Source: an uncultured Gammaproteobacteria bacterium
Lineage (GTDB): Bacteria > Pseudomonadota > Gammaproteobacteria > Pseudomonadales > Ketobacteraceae
Length of the DNA stretch: 64,000 bases
NCBI GenBank assembly: GCA_913063125.1
Contig: CAJXZM010000003.1
Coordinates: 1 to 64,000, forward strand
Direction: 5' to 3'
Both the position numbers and the translations under genes were made by a program. The notes under the pieces are model-generated. The model was not told the origin of the DNA. It searched no databases and worked only from the letters and a program-made list of their open reading frames with translations. Below, in pieces: positions 44,601 through 55,100 of the stretch (position 1 is its first letter; each line of letters starts with the position of its first letter).

Positions 44601-47430
44601 CTTTCAACACTGGGGAGAACCCCTTGAAAATACATTCACCCTGCTAGAAAGATCAGCTGAATGGGGTTATGAAGGTCTCAATTTAACCGCAGCAGGTCAC
44701 GCTGTATTATTGGGAGCAATGAATAAATTCAGTAAGGGTGAAAACCTTAAAAAAATTGAACAAGATACAATACCTGGGCTCGCCTTTTTATGCCGTACTC
44801 ACCAACAATCCACCGAAAACCTTGTTCGAATTGGTGTTCTTCAACCGTTATTCGCCTTACAGGGAGAAACCGATAATAGACTATCATTTACGACAAAAAA
44901 TTGTGACGTTTCTGCTTTACTAAACAATGATTTCTCTACTCCATCTATGGAATTGGCGATATACAGTCATGCGATGATACGCCATTCCTACTTAATGGAC
45001 GACACATGTAGCCAGCAAAAATTTATTCAAAATTTACCATTAATAGATGCTTGCCTACCTCATAGCCCCGCATTAACGGAAAGTACGTTCTATACCGCAT
45101 TATCATTACTTACATCGATAAAGCCAGGGGACGAAGAATTTACAGGAAATTTAGATACAGCAAAAAAATATGCCATTCAATTTAAACAATGGAGCGGATA
45201 CTGTGCTGATAATTTTGATCACCTCTATTTGTTAATAGAAGCTGAGATTGCTAGGGTCAGTGGGAGTTTTGACCAAGCAATGCCTCATTATAATCTTGCA
45301 TTGGATGCTGCCGAAAAAGCAGGATTCATTCAATATGAGGCACTCGCAAAAGAAAGGTATGCCTGTTTTTGGCGAAGTCTAGGACAAATACGTGTAGCCA
45401 GTGCCTTTATCTCTGAGGCCCACAGACTATATTCCCGTTGGGGCGCTATTGCTAAATGTGACCTGATTGTAGAAACATGGCCACAGATAACATTTAGAAA
45501 AATCGAAAGAAGAAATACAACATATGACAAAGCACTATCTAACGCTGCTCGGCATTCCCGAGTCGTAGATCAAACAAACTTATTAGATCTACACTCTCTA
45601 CTAAAAGCCAATCAAGTTTTATCAGAAGAAATAAAACTCAGTTCATTGCTTAAGAAAGTGATGGAAATATTGTTGGAAAATGCAGGGGCACAACGAGGTG
45701 CATTGGTACTCAGCGCCACAGGCGTAATCGAAGATAGTAGCCAACTTGTGGTTGAGGTATCTGGAAATCTCAATATAGGCGGACATATTGACTGTGAACT
45801 AACGGGCAAGACATTGATTGACATCCCTCATCAAACGTCAGACATCCCGCCAGAAATGTTACCCGAGTCAATCATTCATTATGTACAACAAACCCAACGC
45901 ACACTTCTAATTAATACTCCGTCTACGGACCCACGTTTTTCACAAAGTCATTACCTGCAAGTACAACAGCCAAAATCGGTATTATGCCTGCCCATTTCAG
46001 CGCAAGGAAAATTAGTTTCTATTGTTTATTTAGAAAACAACCTAACAATAAATGCATTTACTTTACAACACAAAGAGACCCTTGAAATACTCAGCGCACA
46101 AGTCGCTGTATCCCTTGTGAATGCCAGACTTTACGATATAGTTCTTGCATCATTGGGTTCAGCTGATCGTATTAATACGTTAAAAACCGAAGCACTTGAA
46201 GCAGCCGAAAGCGCCAATCGATTAAAAGACGAGTTTATGTCAACAATAACGCATGAACTCTTAACACCGATCAATGGTATTCGTCTCAGTCTCTCATTAC
46301 TAAAGCCCGGCGTATCTGGTGAATATTGTGATTTCCTTGAAACGGCAAATGACTCCAGTCAGCACTTGCTGAACATTATTGAGTCTACGGTTACCTTTGT
46401 AGAAGCAAGAAGAGGTACCATCCGACTAAAAAGAAAACCCTTTGACCTTCAAAAACCACTAAAAAATGTCTTTAATCTCTTTAATAACACGCCACACAAT
46501 ACCCATAATGATACCTCAAACAGCACTAAAAATAACAATGTCACGTTCCACTTTGAATGGATGCCAAAAACATCTATATGGATTATTGGAGACGAGGACA
46601 AACTATCAACGATCATCCTCCAACTAATGAAGAATGCCAATGCATTTACCAAATCCGGAGATATAACACTACATTGTGCAATTGAAAATACAGAGAGCCC
46701 CCAGGCAGTACTGAATATATCGGTAAAAGACACCGGCATTGGTATTCACGATGAAGTAAAAAACAAAATTTTCGAAGCCTTTAACCAAGTCGATAATACA
46801 ATGAAACGCCAACATGGCGGGATGGGCATTGGGCTAACGTTGGTAAAAGAATTACTTTCTCTCATGGGCGGGTCGCTTCATCTTGATTCAGAACCCCAAA
46901 AAGGGTCAACGTTCACATTACACATACCAGTACAAATAACGGCATCAACTGAACCCTGTGAATTACAACAAGATCCGTACATACATAGCACAACAGCACA
47001 TCAAACTGAACAAATAAATCTTCATCCAGATACTTTTAAACAAAGTAAAATCTTGGTAGTTGAAGACAATACCGTCAATATGATCTTGTTATGCAAAGTA
47101 TTGGAAAAATCAGACTACCAGCCGCTTCGTGCCTTTCATGGTGAAGAGGCATTAACGGTCCTCAATGAAAACCCAGATATCGTTGCTATATTAATGGATT
47201 GTCAAATGCCCATCATGGATGGATATGAAGCAACAAGAAAAATTCGCCAACAAGAAAAATACAAACAACTCCCAGTGATCGCAGTAACTGCAAATGTATC
47301 AGAAGAAGACCAAAAACGTTGCTATGAAGCAGGTATGAGCGAATTTCTCGCTAAACCAATTAAAAGAGCAGCGTTAGAGTCTATTTTACTCAAATGGTTA
47401 AGCGCCACACACCAACAGGCACGCCGTTAA
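41620..47430 (+). CDS. Giant sensor: pseudokinase-AAA-helical-GAF-HisKA-HATPase-REC
   Basis: This 1936-residue soluble protein has, in order, a protein-kinase-like domain (about 1-275), an AAA/STAND-type ATPase (Walker A near 324-331, GDAGIGKS; Walker B LLLDDLQW near 455), a long helical TPR-like middle (about 600-1320), a GAF domain (about 1330-1500), HisKA with H1544 (THELLTP), HATPase (about 1640-1760) and a receiver with phospho-acceptor near D1859 (MDCQMP). Such trifunctional kinases are known but poorly understood. The kinase domain has lost the HRD Asp (H125-R126-G127) although K35 and D146 remain. It shares its layout with the minus-strand protein at 52140-57233. It probably starts an operon with the TonB receptor 30 bp downstream. 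Confidence 0.9.
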   Translation: MTTLAGYTVNNIIYSDENTFVAHALSVENQPVLVKYQNTDYPTVDLDTRWAHEFDVLRSITSDYVIRAQKICKHNNNPLLVLEYFPSVPLSELIKNGALDFEQKLYIANQLTLAVSEIHRHKMIHRGLTPHSILVNPKTLVLKIYDVGFVSRLDKETHLNPISIWGALEYTPPELTGRTNLDVDYRCDFYSLGIILYEIFHGQPPFQSEDPLALLHAHIASMPTNLRSINSEFPQPLSTIIQKLLAKDPTDRYQSGHRLQADIERCLQQWQDHGFIDNFPLATHDIPERFLLAQKPYGREAEQKKLLDIYQQVSKGNTELVFVSGDAGIGKSELTHELHKHTLINNGLLIRGKCNQFNQNQPYSVLIQAFTTLVDELLNKTNETQQHWSHTLTHALGNNAAVITEIIPRLALIIGDIPALEPLPNSESEQRLHITFTNFVKALSTREQPLVLLLDDLQWVDHPTLNLLTQLIANNEGMSLLIVGAYRSNDVDQHHQLPTWEKSISHFQQHIHTLHLETLHVSHVQQLLIDSLQCSALKAAPLATLCHEKTQGNPFFVKQFLYGLYDHNDIYYDHHEGIWQWNIEQIQERNITDNVVVFMMDKMYKLDTDTQHLISLASLLGDCFTLRLLSIVYGQSAAETARALWPVLQEGLVLPLNENYKFNESPEKLILTHYRFLHDRVQQAAYFLIKKEERPALMLKTGRLILANMTNMPYVIQEQLLFTILELINNSRQLISDATEKSQLLALNIQAGINAKKTSAFQASADFLKIAKELLPTDAWQSAPEQALTVYKELTEACYLAGNFDTADALYPTAIAAASTPSAKVSLIMIQATQYQQQGRFADALPGLLTGLSLLNCDFPHSEEAAEEQLPALFVETHRLLNTRTKDSLLNAEELTLPEHLLEMDLYSALTVVLYQMGRFNAYGINSCKMLMLSLNQGLCDLTPLAYLTNAWAMSRMGETYRNCYQMAKLAITLTDQRDSRYHRVLIYQGFAAFFQHWGEPLENTFTLLERSAEWGYEGLNLTAAGHAVLLGAMNKFSKGENLKKIEQDTIPGLAFLCRTHQQSTENLVRIGVLQPLFALQGETDNRLSFTTKNCDVSALLNNDFSTPSMELAIYSHAMIRHSYLMDDTCSQQKFIQNLPLIDACLPHSPALTESTFYTALSLLTSIKPGDEEFTGNLDTAKKYAIQFKQWSGYCADNFDHLYLLIEAEIARVSGSFDQAMPHYNLALDAAEKAGFIQYEALAKERYACFWRSLGQIRVASAFISEAHRLYSRWGAIAKCDLIVETWPQITFRKIERRNTTYDKALSNAARHSRVVDQTNLLDLHSLLKANQVLSEEIKLSSLLKKVMEILLENAGAQRGALVLSATGVIEDSSQLVVEVSGNLNIGGHIDCELTGKTLIDIPHQTSDIPPEMLPESIIHYVQQTQRTLLINTPSTDPRFSQSHYLQVQQPKSVLCLPISAQGKLVSIVYLENNLTINAFTLQHKETLEILSAQVAVSLVNARLYDIVLASLGSADRINTLKTEALEAAESANRLKDEFMSTITHELLTPINGIRLSLSLLKPGVSGEYCDFLETANDSSQHLLNIIESTVTFVEARRGTIRLKRKPFDLQKPLKNVFNLFNNTPHNTHNDTSNSTKNNNVTFHFEWMPKTSIWIIGDEDKLSTIILQLMKNANAFTKSGDITLHCAIENTESPQAVLNISVKDTGIGIHDEVKNKIFEAFNQVDNTMKRQHGGMGIGLTLVKELLSLMGGSLHLDSEPQKGSTFTLHIPVQITASTEPCELQQDPYIHSTTAHQTEQINLHPDTFKQSKILVVEDNTVNMILLCKVLEKSDYQPLRAFHGEEALTVLNENPDIVAILMDCQMPIMDGYEATRKIRQQEKYKQLPVIAVTANVSEEDQKRCYEAGMSEFLAKPIKRAALESILLKWLSATHQQARR

Positions 47431-47460
47431 ATACATGGCATTTTAAAAAGGAATTACAGC

Positions 47461-49896
47461 ATGGTATTCGCACGTTCATTTACTCCCGCTATATTGATCG
47501 TGATCTATTTAATATCCGTTAATACTCATGCAAATGAAGAGCAAAACAGCACTATCGAATCTAAAAAAAAACCCATCGATGAGGTTGTAGTAACTGCCAG
47601 AAAAGCAACTGAGAAACTGCAAGAGGTCCCCATCAGTATTTCCGTAATAGACAAAAAAAAAATACACGACCTGGTGATCAATGACTTACAAGACCTCAGT
47701 GTTTATGTGCCAGGGCTACAACAACAAGTATTACCCCTTGCCAGCCGCCTCATACTACGCGGTGTAACGTCAGGGGATAACAATGCATTTGAACAAGCAG
47801 TTGGCATCTACGTTGATGGTATTTATCGAGGCCGAATGAATCAGCAACATGCGGGCTTGTTTGATATTGAACAGATTGAAGTATTACATGGGCCGCAAGT
47901 CACGTTATATGGCAATAGTTCCATTGGTGGAGCCATTAGCATGACCACAGTAAAACCCCACATTACCCAAGAAGGAAACCCCAGCGTTGATATTAGCTAT
48001 CAACATGAATTTGAATACAATGAAGACTTAGTTAATCTTGGGATTAACATTCCACTATCCGATGCTGTCGCCGTTCGTATTGCCGGCAAATGGCGCGATC
48101 AACAAGATGGCATTTCAAAAAACTTATTTTCAGGGGACAACGAACCAACGTCAAAAGACGAGGCTTTACGAATCAGTGGTCTATGGCTTGCATCTGACCG
48201 ACTTACTATCGACGCACGATATGAGCAAGGGATCTTTGACTTACGGGGAAATGCATTTGATATTTACAAACATGCTGACGGTTCTGGTAATTCATTCCCA
48301 GGTTCAACGTTTACTGGCGTTAATGACGGTGCTTTAGATGCAGGAAATGGTGATCCCTTTAAGTATCAAAAAACCTATTGGCAGCTCGATACCGATGAAA
48401 CGCTCATCAATGCAGAGTATGAATTTGATACTGTAACCTTGACGTCGCTCACCGGTTACAGTCATTATCGATTTGAGCAGTCCATGGATGTCGATATCTC
48501 TCCAACAACCCTCATTAATACGTACCAAGACGAAAACTACCATCAATTTTCGCAAGAGATCCGTATTTCTGGAGAGGTCGAATCGGGCCTTCAGTACTTG
48601 GTAGGGGTGTATTATCAAAAAGATACGTTTAGGAATGATTACTTTGCCGATTTTAATACCCCCTTATTAGTATCCGCGGCGTTTTCTCTTTCTCCGAGTG
48701 ACGCTAAAGGACTAGCCTCCCCTTTCTCCCGTCATATTCTTCTTGAACAAGATACCGCTCAATGGGCTGCGTTTAGTAATGTGAATATTCCAGTCACCGA
48801 TCAACTAACAGCCTCTCTGGGTTACCGTTATCTCACCATTAAAAAAGAAGGGCTTCAAGCGGTACGTGCTGCCGATATAAACCACCAAGATAGTAGTGGA
48901 GATTTAGTTGATATACGCTATCTCTCAGACCCAACATTATTACAGGATGCGGACTACCTTTCTGACCCAACGGGATATAATCTCACTCCCCCCCAATTAG
49001 TACCCGATTATACGGCTGGTTACCTCATTGTATCCGCAGGAAACGGGGTTTATCACGAGTTTGATGGCCTACAACGCAAAGAACACCATTCGATGTTTCA
49101 GGCGGCTCTCAGTTATCAGTGGGATGAAAACCTCATGTCCTACCTCTCCTGGTCAAACGGCGCCAAAGCAGGTGGCTTTGATTTTTTATATGAGAAAGGT
49201 AACCGAGGTGACGTTATTTATGAGGATGAAGAAGCGAGTGTATTCGAAGTAGGTTTTAAAAAGAATTGGCAGATACTTCAATTAAATATGGCGTTATTTT
49301 ACGGTGAGTATGATGATTTACAAGTCTCTGTTTTTGATGGTGGTATTGGTTTCACCGTAGGTAATGCGGCAAGCTCCACCTCTAGAGGGCTCGATACTCA
49401 GCTCATCTGGCAACCCACCGCGCAATTTCGAACTATAGTACAGTTTGAATACTTAGATTTCACTTACGATGATTTTAACACCGCCAGTTGCCACACAACT
49501 GACCGATTAAACACGGGAAAATCCTTATGTGACGCCTCTGGGGATGAGACTCCCTTTGTTCCTAAAACAGAAGGGCTTATCGCATTTGAATATGAAAAGC
49601 CAATAACAGACAATCTAAAAATACAGCATTTATTAAGCTGGCGTTACAAAGGCAGTCATACTACTGCCTCAGATAACGAACCCCAAACTCGACAGTCCGC
49701 CTATGAGCTTGTGGATTATCGGTTTGACCTTAGTCCAGCTGATGATCAATGGCGGATAAGTTTATTGATAAACAACCTGTTTGATAAGGAATATTTGGTC
49801 TTTACTTCAGTGATACCCCTAGCACCAGGGGCAGCCTTTGCGAACATTATTCCAAAAGGTCGGGAGATCGCATTGGCATTTCAATACCATTACTGA
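47461..49896 (+). CDS. TonB-dependent outer-membrane receptor
   Basis: A signal peptide (about 1-25) precedes a TonB box-like region (VDEVVVTARKATEKL near 38-52). The plug domain (about 50-165) contains RGVTSGDN and the IEVLHGPQVTLYGNSSIGG signature. The remainder is a 22-stranded-type barrel ending in the aromatic C-terminus FQYHY. TonB receptors import bulky ligands, usually iron chelates but also cobalamin, sugars, lignin fragments or lipids; the ligand is unknown. AAGGA precedes the ATG, and the start is 30 bp after the sensor kinase stop. Lipoxygenase follows with a 54-bp gap, so all three are likely co-transcribed. The length of 811 fits. Confidence 0.92.
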   Translation: MVFARSFTPAILIVIYLISVNTHANEEQNSTIESKKKPIDEVVVTARKATEKLQEVPISISVIDKKKIHDLVINDLQDLSVYVPGLQQQVLPLASRLILRGVTSGDNNAFEQAVGIYVDGIYRGRMNQQHAGLFDIEQIEVLHGPQVTLYGNSSIGGAISMTTVKPHITQEGNPSVDISYQHEFEYNEDLVNLGINIPLSDAVAVRIAGKWRDQQDGISKNLFSGDNEPTSKDEALRISGLWLASDRLTIDARYEQGIFDLRGNAFDIYKHADGSGNSFPGSTFTGVNDGALDAGNGDPFKYQKTYWQLDTDETLINAEYEFDTVTLTSLTGYSHYRFEQSMDVDISPTTLINTYQDENYHQFSQEIRISGEVESGLQYLVGVYYQKDTFRNDYFADFNTPLLVSAAFSLSPSDAKGLASPFSRHILLEQDTAQWAAFSNVNIPVTDQLTASLGYRYLTIKKEGLQAVRAADINHQDSSGDLVDIRYLSDPTLLQDADYLSDPTGYNLTPPQLVPDYTAGYLIVSAGNGVYHEFDGLQRKEHHSMFQAALSYQWDENLMSYLSWSNGAKAGGFDFLYEKGNRGDVIYEDEEASVFEVGFKKNWQILQLNMALFYGEYDDLQVSVFDGGIGFTVGNAASSTSRGLDTQLIWQPTAQFRTIVQFEYLDFTYDDFNTASCHTTDRLNTGKSLCDASGDETPFVPKTEGLIAFEYEKPITDNLKIQHLLSWRYKGSHTTASDNEPQTRQSAYELVDYRFDLSPADDQWRISLLINNLFDKEYLVFTSVIPLAPGAAFANIIPKGREIALAFQYHY

Positions 49897-49916
49897 TCAA
49901 TACTACTGATCAACAC
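49891..49916 (+). repeat. Tandem 13-bp duplication at the TonB receptor stop
   Basis: TACTGATCAATAC (49891-49903) is followed directly by TACTGATCAACAC (49904-49916), differing at one base. The TonB receptor stop codon TGA lies in the first copy. Most likely a small slippage duplication. Confidence 0.6.
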
Positions 49917-49950
49917 TACTACTGAAAAAAACTTGTTAAAGGATAAAACA

Positions 49951-52083
49951 ATGTCAGCCGACAACACCGTAAATAAATTGCCTACCCTTCCCCAACACGA
50001 CAACACAGAAGAACAGACTCAACGTGAGTTAGGGCTTTCATTAACTCGTACTGCATACAACTATATGTTTTCCTATGTCGAACCCGTGCCACTTTCAGCC
50101 GATTTACCAAAAGGTGAAGAGTTCACATTGGACTATGAAGCAAAAGTACTTGAAACGTTTTTGCCCATGGCAGAGAACTTTAAGAATGTGTTAGTGAAGT
50201 TACTAGAGAAGGAGCTGCAAGATGACATATCTGCCGATACCTTTAAAGACATTGAAACTGCATACCTGAATTTAAAGGAAGAGTTTAGCGTCTGGGATGT
50301 CAAAAAAGACATCGCCAATTTAGAAGAGTTTGTTGGCGATCTCGCCAAAATACCCGACGCAATTAAACATATGGTCAACATTCCTAAAGATATAGAAAAG
50401 ATGGCAACCGGTCTCAAAGTGGTGTTTGACGACTTCATTAAAAATGGACCAACTGCATTTTTAAAGTCCAGCATGAATGACATGCTCAGCACCGATCATG
50501 GGCGAGACTACCTGCAGGCAAATAGTATTGATGATTACGAGGCCCTTTTTGATACGATACCCAAACCGTTGATGCTGACTATGGAAACCAAACCATGGAT
50601 GAAAAAAGACAGCAAACCCTGTGAACAAGACTGGTTCTTTGGTTACTTACAAGTCGCCGGGTTCAATACCACTAACTTACGGGGAATCCAACTCGAACCA
50701 GCAGACAATTCGCACGCAATCAAGTTAGAAAGCTTACTGAAAAAGTTCCCTGTCACCAATGAAATTTTACAACAAGTAACTGGCGACTCGGTTATCACCT
50801 TAGACGAGGCGGCTCGACAACAACGACTTTACGCGGTTGACTATTCTACATTGGAAGGTGCAAAAACCAACAAAGTACACGGTGAGCAACGTTATCTCGG
50901 AGCCCCCATTGCATTGTTTTATTGGAACCAAAACCCACCGGAAGGTTACCCCCCAGGAAATGGTGTATTACAACCCATTGCCATTCAATTGGAACAAATT
51001 TTCGATGAAGAAAAAACACCCATATTCACCCCCAATGACTGTGCAAACGCCAATGATCCAAACGGCTTAAAATGGAATATCGCCAAGTACTTCGTTAACG
51101 TTTCGTGTGCTGTTCAGCATGAAACTGTAGCACACCTTGGGGACTGCCATTTAATTATTGAACCCATCGTGGTTGCCTCACACCGCCAACTATCAGAGAA
51201 CCACCCATTACTCAAGTTACTGATTCCACACTTTCGATTCACTATCAATATCAATGACGACGCCATTCATAGCTTAATCATTCCCGGTGGCGTTGTTGCA
51301 ACAAACGTTGGGCCTGCCATCGAAACAAGCTTGGAACTTATTTCTGCAGCCCACGAAGCATGGCGCTGGGACGATAACAATCCAAGTAATGTATTTCAAT
51401 TAAGAGGTCTTGATAAGATACCTGACTTTCCATTTCGTGACGACACCTTACAGCTTTGGAGCGCCATTCAAGAATACGTCACGGGTTATGTTAAAACCTA
51501 TTATAAAACTGACGACGATGTCATTAATGATAACGAATTACAGGGCTGGATCAACGAAATGGTTTCCCCTCTGTACGCAGGATTCAAGGGTTTGCAGGGG
51601 TTAAAAGAGACCGACAATCCCAAGCGATCTGCACAAATAGATTCCGTTGATTATTTAATTCAAGTTGTCGCCCAAATCATTTATATAGCAGGCCCACAGC
51701 ATGCCTCCGTTAATTATGCGCAATACCCATTAATGTCCTATATGCCCAGTGTTGCAGGTACCATTTACAAAGCACCACCAAGCAAAGAAACTGTTTTAAA
51801 AACAAAAGATGATTGTATCGCCTGGTACCCTCCACTGGATGTGTCTATTTATACTTTTTCATTCGAATATCTGTTGAGTGGCGTACAATATGACACCTTT
51901 GGCCACTACAGTGACAATGCAAGGTCTCCGTATTTTAAAGATACGCGTGTTCATGATATTGTCGCCGAATTACACGGTAATTTATCGATCATCGAAACGG
52001 ATATACGTAAAAAAAATGTGCAAAGACCAATGCCCTACCCTTTCCAGCTTCCTTCTCTAATCCCAAACAGTATTAGTATATAA
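49951..52083 (+). CDS. Bacterial lipoxygenase, predicted active
   Basis: Lipoxygenases add O2 to polyunsaturated fatty acids, giving hydroperoxides (oxylipins). All five iron ligands expected from plant, animal and Pseudomonas aeruginosa LoxA enzymes are visible: H390 and H395 (H-x4-H), H584 and N588 (H-x3-N), and C-terminal I710. Further family segments are DWFFGYLQVAGFNTTNLRG, HPLLKLLIPHFRFT and LISAAHEAW. The first 200 residues are helical, with charged amphipathic stretches, and may contact membranes. No signal peptide is present, unlike LoxA, so it is probably cytoplasmic. I place the start at the ATG at 49951 (AAAGGA upstream); TTG 49933 would add six residues. It ends the sensor kinase-receptor operon and faces the second sensor, 56 bp away. 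Confidence 0.9.
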   Translation: MSADNTVNKLPTLPQHDNTEEQTQRELGLSLTRTAYNYMFSYVEPVPLSADLPKGEEFTLDYEAKVLETFLPMAENFKNVLVKLLEKELQDDISADTFKDIETAYLNLKEEFSVWDVKKDIANLEEFVGDLAKIPDAIKHMVNIPKDIEKMATGLKVVFDDFIKNGPTAFLKSSMNDMLSTDHGRDYLQANSIDDYEALFDTIPKPLMLTMETKPWMKKDSKPCEQDWFFGYLQVAGFNTTNLRGIQLEPADNSHAIKLESLLKKFPVTNEILQQVTGDSVITLDEAARQQRLYAVDYSTLEGAKTNKVHGEQRYLGAPIALFYWNQNPPEGYPPGNGVLQPIAIQLEQIFDEEKTPIFTPNDCANANDPNGLKWNIAKYFVNVSCAVQHETVAHLGDCHLIIEPIVVASHRQLSENHPLLKLLIPHFRFTININDDAIHSLIIPGGVVATNVGPAIETSLELISAAHEAWRWDDNNPSNVFQLRGLDKIPDFPFRDDTLQLWSAIQEYVTGYVKTYYKTDDDVINDNELQGWINEMVSPLYAGFKGLQGLKETDNPKRSAQIDSVDYLIQVVAQIIYIAGPQHASVNYAQYPLMSYMPSVAGTIYKAPPSKETVLKTKDDCIAWYPPLDVSIYTFSFEYLLSGVQYDTFGHYSDNARSPYFKDTRVHDIVAELHGNLSIIETDIRKKNVQRPMPYPFQLPSLIPNSISI

Positions 52084-52139
52084 AAAGCCATGTAGGCAAC
52101 GCTAAAGGATTGTTAGTTCGAAGCATGGATGCTTCAATT

Positions 52140-55100
52140 TCAACCCTTTGCAGCACCTTCTTCAGCGCTCTCATGTACAATCACACAGTTACGCCCATTG
52201 TTTTTTGCGCTATAAAGCGCTTCATCCGCATTTGCCATCAATGTACAAGGGGGCATATTGGGGACTGCAACCAAGGTGCTCACTCCAACACTAATAGTCA
52301 CGTAACTTTCGACACTAGACTGTTTATGAGGCAAGGCTAAGTTGCGAACGGCATCAAGACAGGTTAACGCAACTAACAAGGCCATATCCTGATCTGACTC
52401 TGATAACAACACACAAAATTCTTCTCCGCCATATCGAGCAACAAAATCCATCGCTCGTGGCGCCGATAAACTGAGTGTATGTGCCACAGCCTTAATACAC
52501 TCATCCCCAACCAAATGCCCATAACCGTCGTTATATTGTTTAAAAAAATCAATATCTATCATCAATAACGACAGAGGTTTTCCATTTCGTAAACTTCGTC
52601 GCCATTCGCCTTGCAAACGCTCATCAAAAGAGCGTCGATTGGCGATATTGGTTAAGCCATCCTTCATCGCTATTTGACGTAATTCTTCTGTACGCAACGC
52701 TACTTTCATCTCCATTTTATCGTACAACATTGCATTAATGAGCGAGATAGCCAACTGAGTACTGAGTAACGTTAAGGTTTCTTTGTGACGGGTCGTAAAC
52801 GCTCCTTCCATCAAATTATTTTCCAAATAAATCACCGCAATCATATTACCCTGATACAAAATAGGAAGGCACATGACAGACTTAGGGTCATATTCTTGAA
52901 AATAGGTATTATAGGAAAAATACGGATCTTTAATAGGGCGAGTCAACACCAATGTACTTAGCGTTTTATGCACATGATGAATTAGCGCATCAGGTAATAA
53001 AGGGGCATCGCCTGTACAAACCCATTGCAATGTTTTTCCATAACGTTGGCAATCCAGTTCTTGTGATTTATTGTCAAATTTACCGACCATCTCTACAACC
53101 AACTGCCCTTCATCCAGCACAATAATACCGCATTTTTCTGCACCGGAATTCTCAAGCAACACCTCCATCATTCGACGAAGTAACGATTCCAAACCCAGCT
53201 CTTCTGACAGCAACTGATTCGCTTTCAAAAGAGAATGTAAATCCAGGACATCCGTTTGATGAGTCACTGTGGTCACTGTTTTTAAGGGATTACCATAAGC
53301 CTGTACACGTTCTTCTAATGCAAAAGATACGTACGGCCAATGTAATTCTAACAAATCACATTTAACTTTTGCTCCCCAGCATTGGTACAGATAATACGAC
53401 TCACGAATCAAATGAACGGCAATTTGTTTTTGTCCGTTCTGCAACCAGTATTGCGCATAAAGTTCATTGGCAATAGCCTCACACTGGATAAATCCCATTT
53501 TTTTCGCATCTTCTATCGCTAGAGCGTAACAGTCCATCGCCCGGGACCCATCACCCGCCAATGAGGCAATCTCGGCCTCAATCATTAAGTATTTATGCCG
53601 ATACGTTTCTGGACAGCCATCAGACCATTGCTTAAAACGGCATGCGTATTCTTTGACTAACGCCCTTTTTTCTTCAATGTCGTTATTGCTAATTTTATCG
53701 CCACATTGAGAAGAAGCAACATCCGCCAACGCGATAGATTCAATTAAAATCAACGTCGTAAAAAACAGGCTCTCCGAAAATGAAGGGCTATGAGGAAGAC
53801 AAACTTCAATAATCGAAAGATTTTGAATGAATCGTTGTTGCTGCACTCTAGCCTTCATAATAAAGGCGTGGCGAATCATTGCCTGACTAAACAACGCTAA
53901 TTCCATTGATGGTGTCGTATAATCCCCATCAAAAAAACCCGTCACATCTACACTTTTGGTATCAAAGGATATTGGATGCAGTGTTTTCCCCTGCAATGCA
54001 AGCGAGGGTTGCAATGTAGAAAATTTCACAAAATTCGCCGTTGACGATTGATGTGATCTACGCAAAAAAGCCAAGCCAGAAGACGACTCTATTTCTAACG
54101 TTCTTAACTTCACGCCACAAATAAATTTATTAACGCCTCCGAGTAAAACCGCATGACCTGCTGATGTAAAATTAAGTCCTTCTTGCCCCCATCTGACAGC
54201 TTTTTCTAACAACGGCAAGGTATTTTCAAGCGGCTCGCCCCAATGTTGAAAGAACGCAGCAAACCCTTGGTATATAAGTACCCGGTGATATCGATTCTCT
54301 CGCTGATCGACAAGTGTTAATGACAATCTACCAACATCATAACAGCGGGTGTAAGGTTCCCCCATCATCGACATGGCCCAAGCACTCGTAAGATAAGCTA
54401 ATGGGGTTAGATCACAATGACCATGATCAAACGACAATTTCAACATTTGACAGGAGTTAACAGCATAAGCATTAAACATACGCAATTGATAAAGAACTAC
54501 CGTTAGCACATTGTGCAATTCCATTGCCTGCAAATAATGTGGTTCCATCATCTCAGCCATGCCAAACATCTGCTCTTCAGAATGAGAATTCAACGTTTGC
54601 AAAGTCATCAAAAAGAATTCAGGAAGCAATACTTCTGCTTGCTCCTCTAAAGAGGGGAAATCAAACCCCAACAATGCTAAGCCTTCGACCAAAACAGGTA
54701 ACGCCTCGGTAAAACGTGTTTGCTGTTGGTATTGAGTAGCTTGTATTAACATTAAGCTGACTTTCGCCAATGCATTATTGGCGACACGAATAGCGATTGG
54801 GTATAACGCATCTGCCGCTTCAAACTCTCCCGCCAAGTACAATGACTCTGCCAATGCTTGATATACCAGTAACGCCTGTTCAGGCTCCTCCTGCCATACG
54901 TTTTCTGGCAACATCGCTTTCGCAATGCTAAAAAAACTAATTGCGGCGGGATATGCCGATGCGTTTCTAGCTTTAACTCCGCCACGAATATTTAACTCAA
55001 GTAATTGTACTTGTTCAACAGCATCAGTAATCAAATGATAAGAATCATTAATAAGCCCAAGAATAGTGAACAGATGCTTCTCCTGCACCACTTGTGGCAT

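Noticed and set aside
49891-49916. Tandem 13-bp repeat as an attachment site
   Set aside because: It is short, is found only here, and no integrase or mobile gene is nearby, so it is better explained as slippage.
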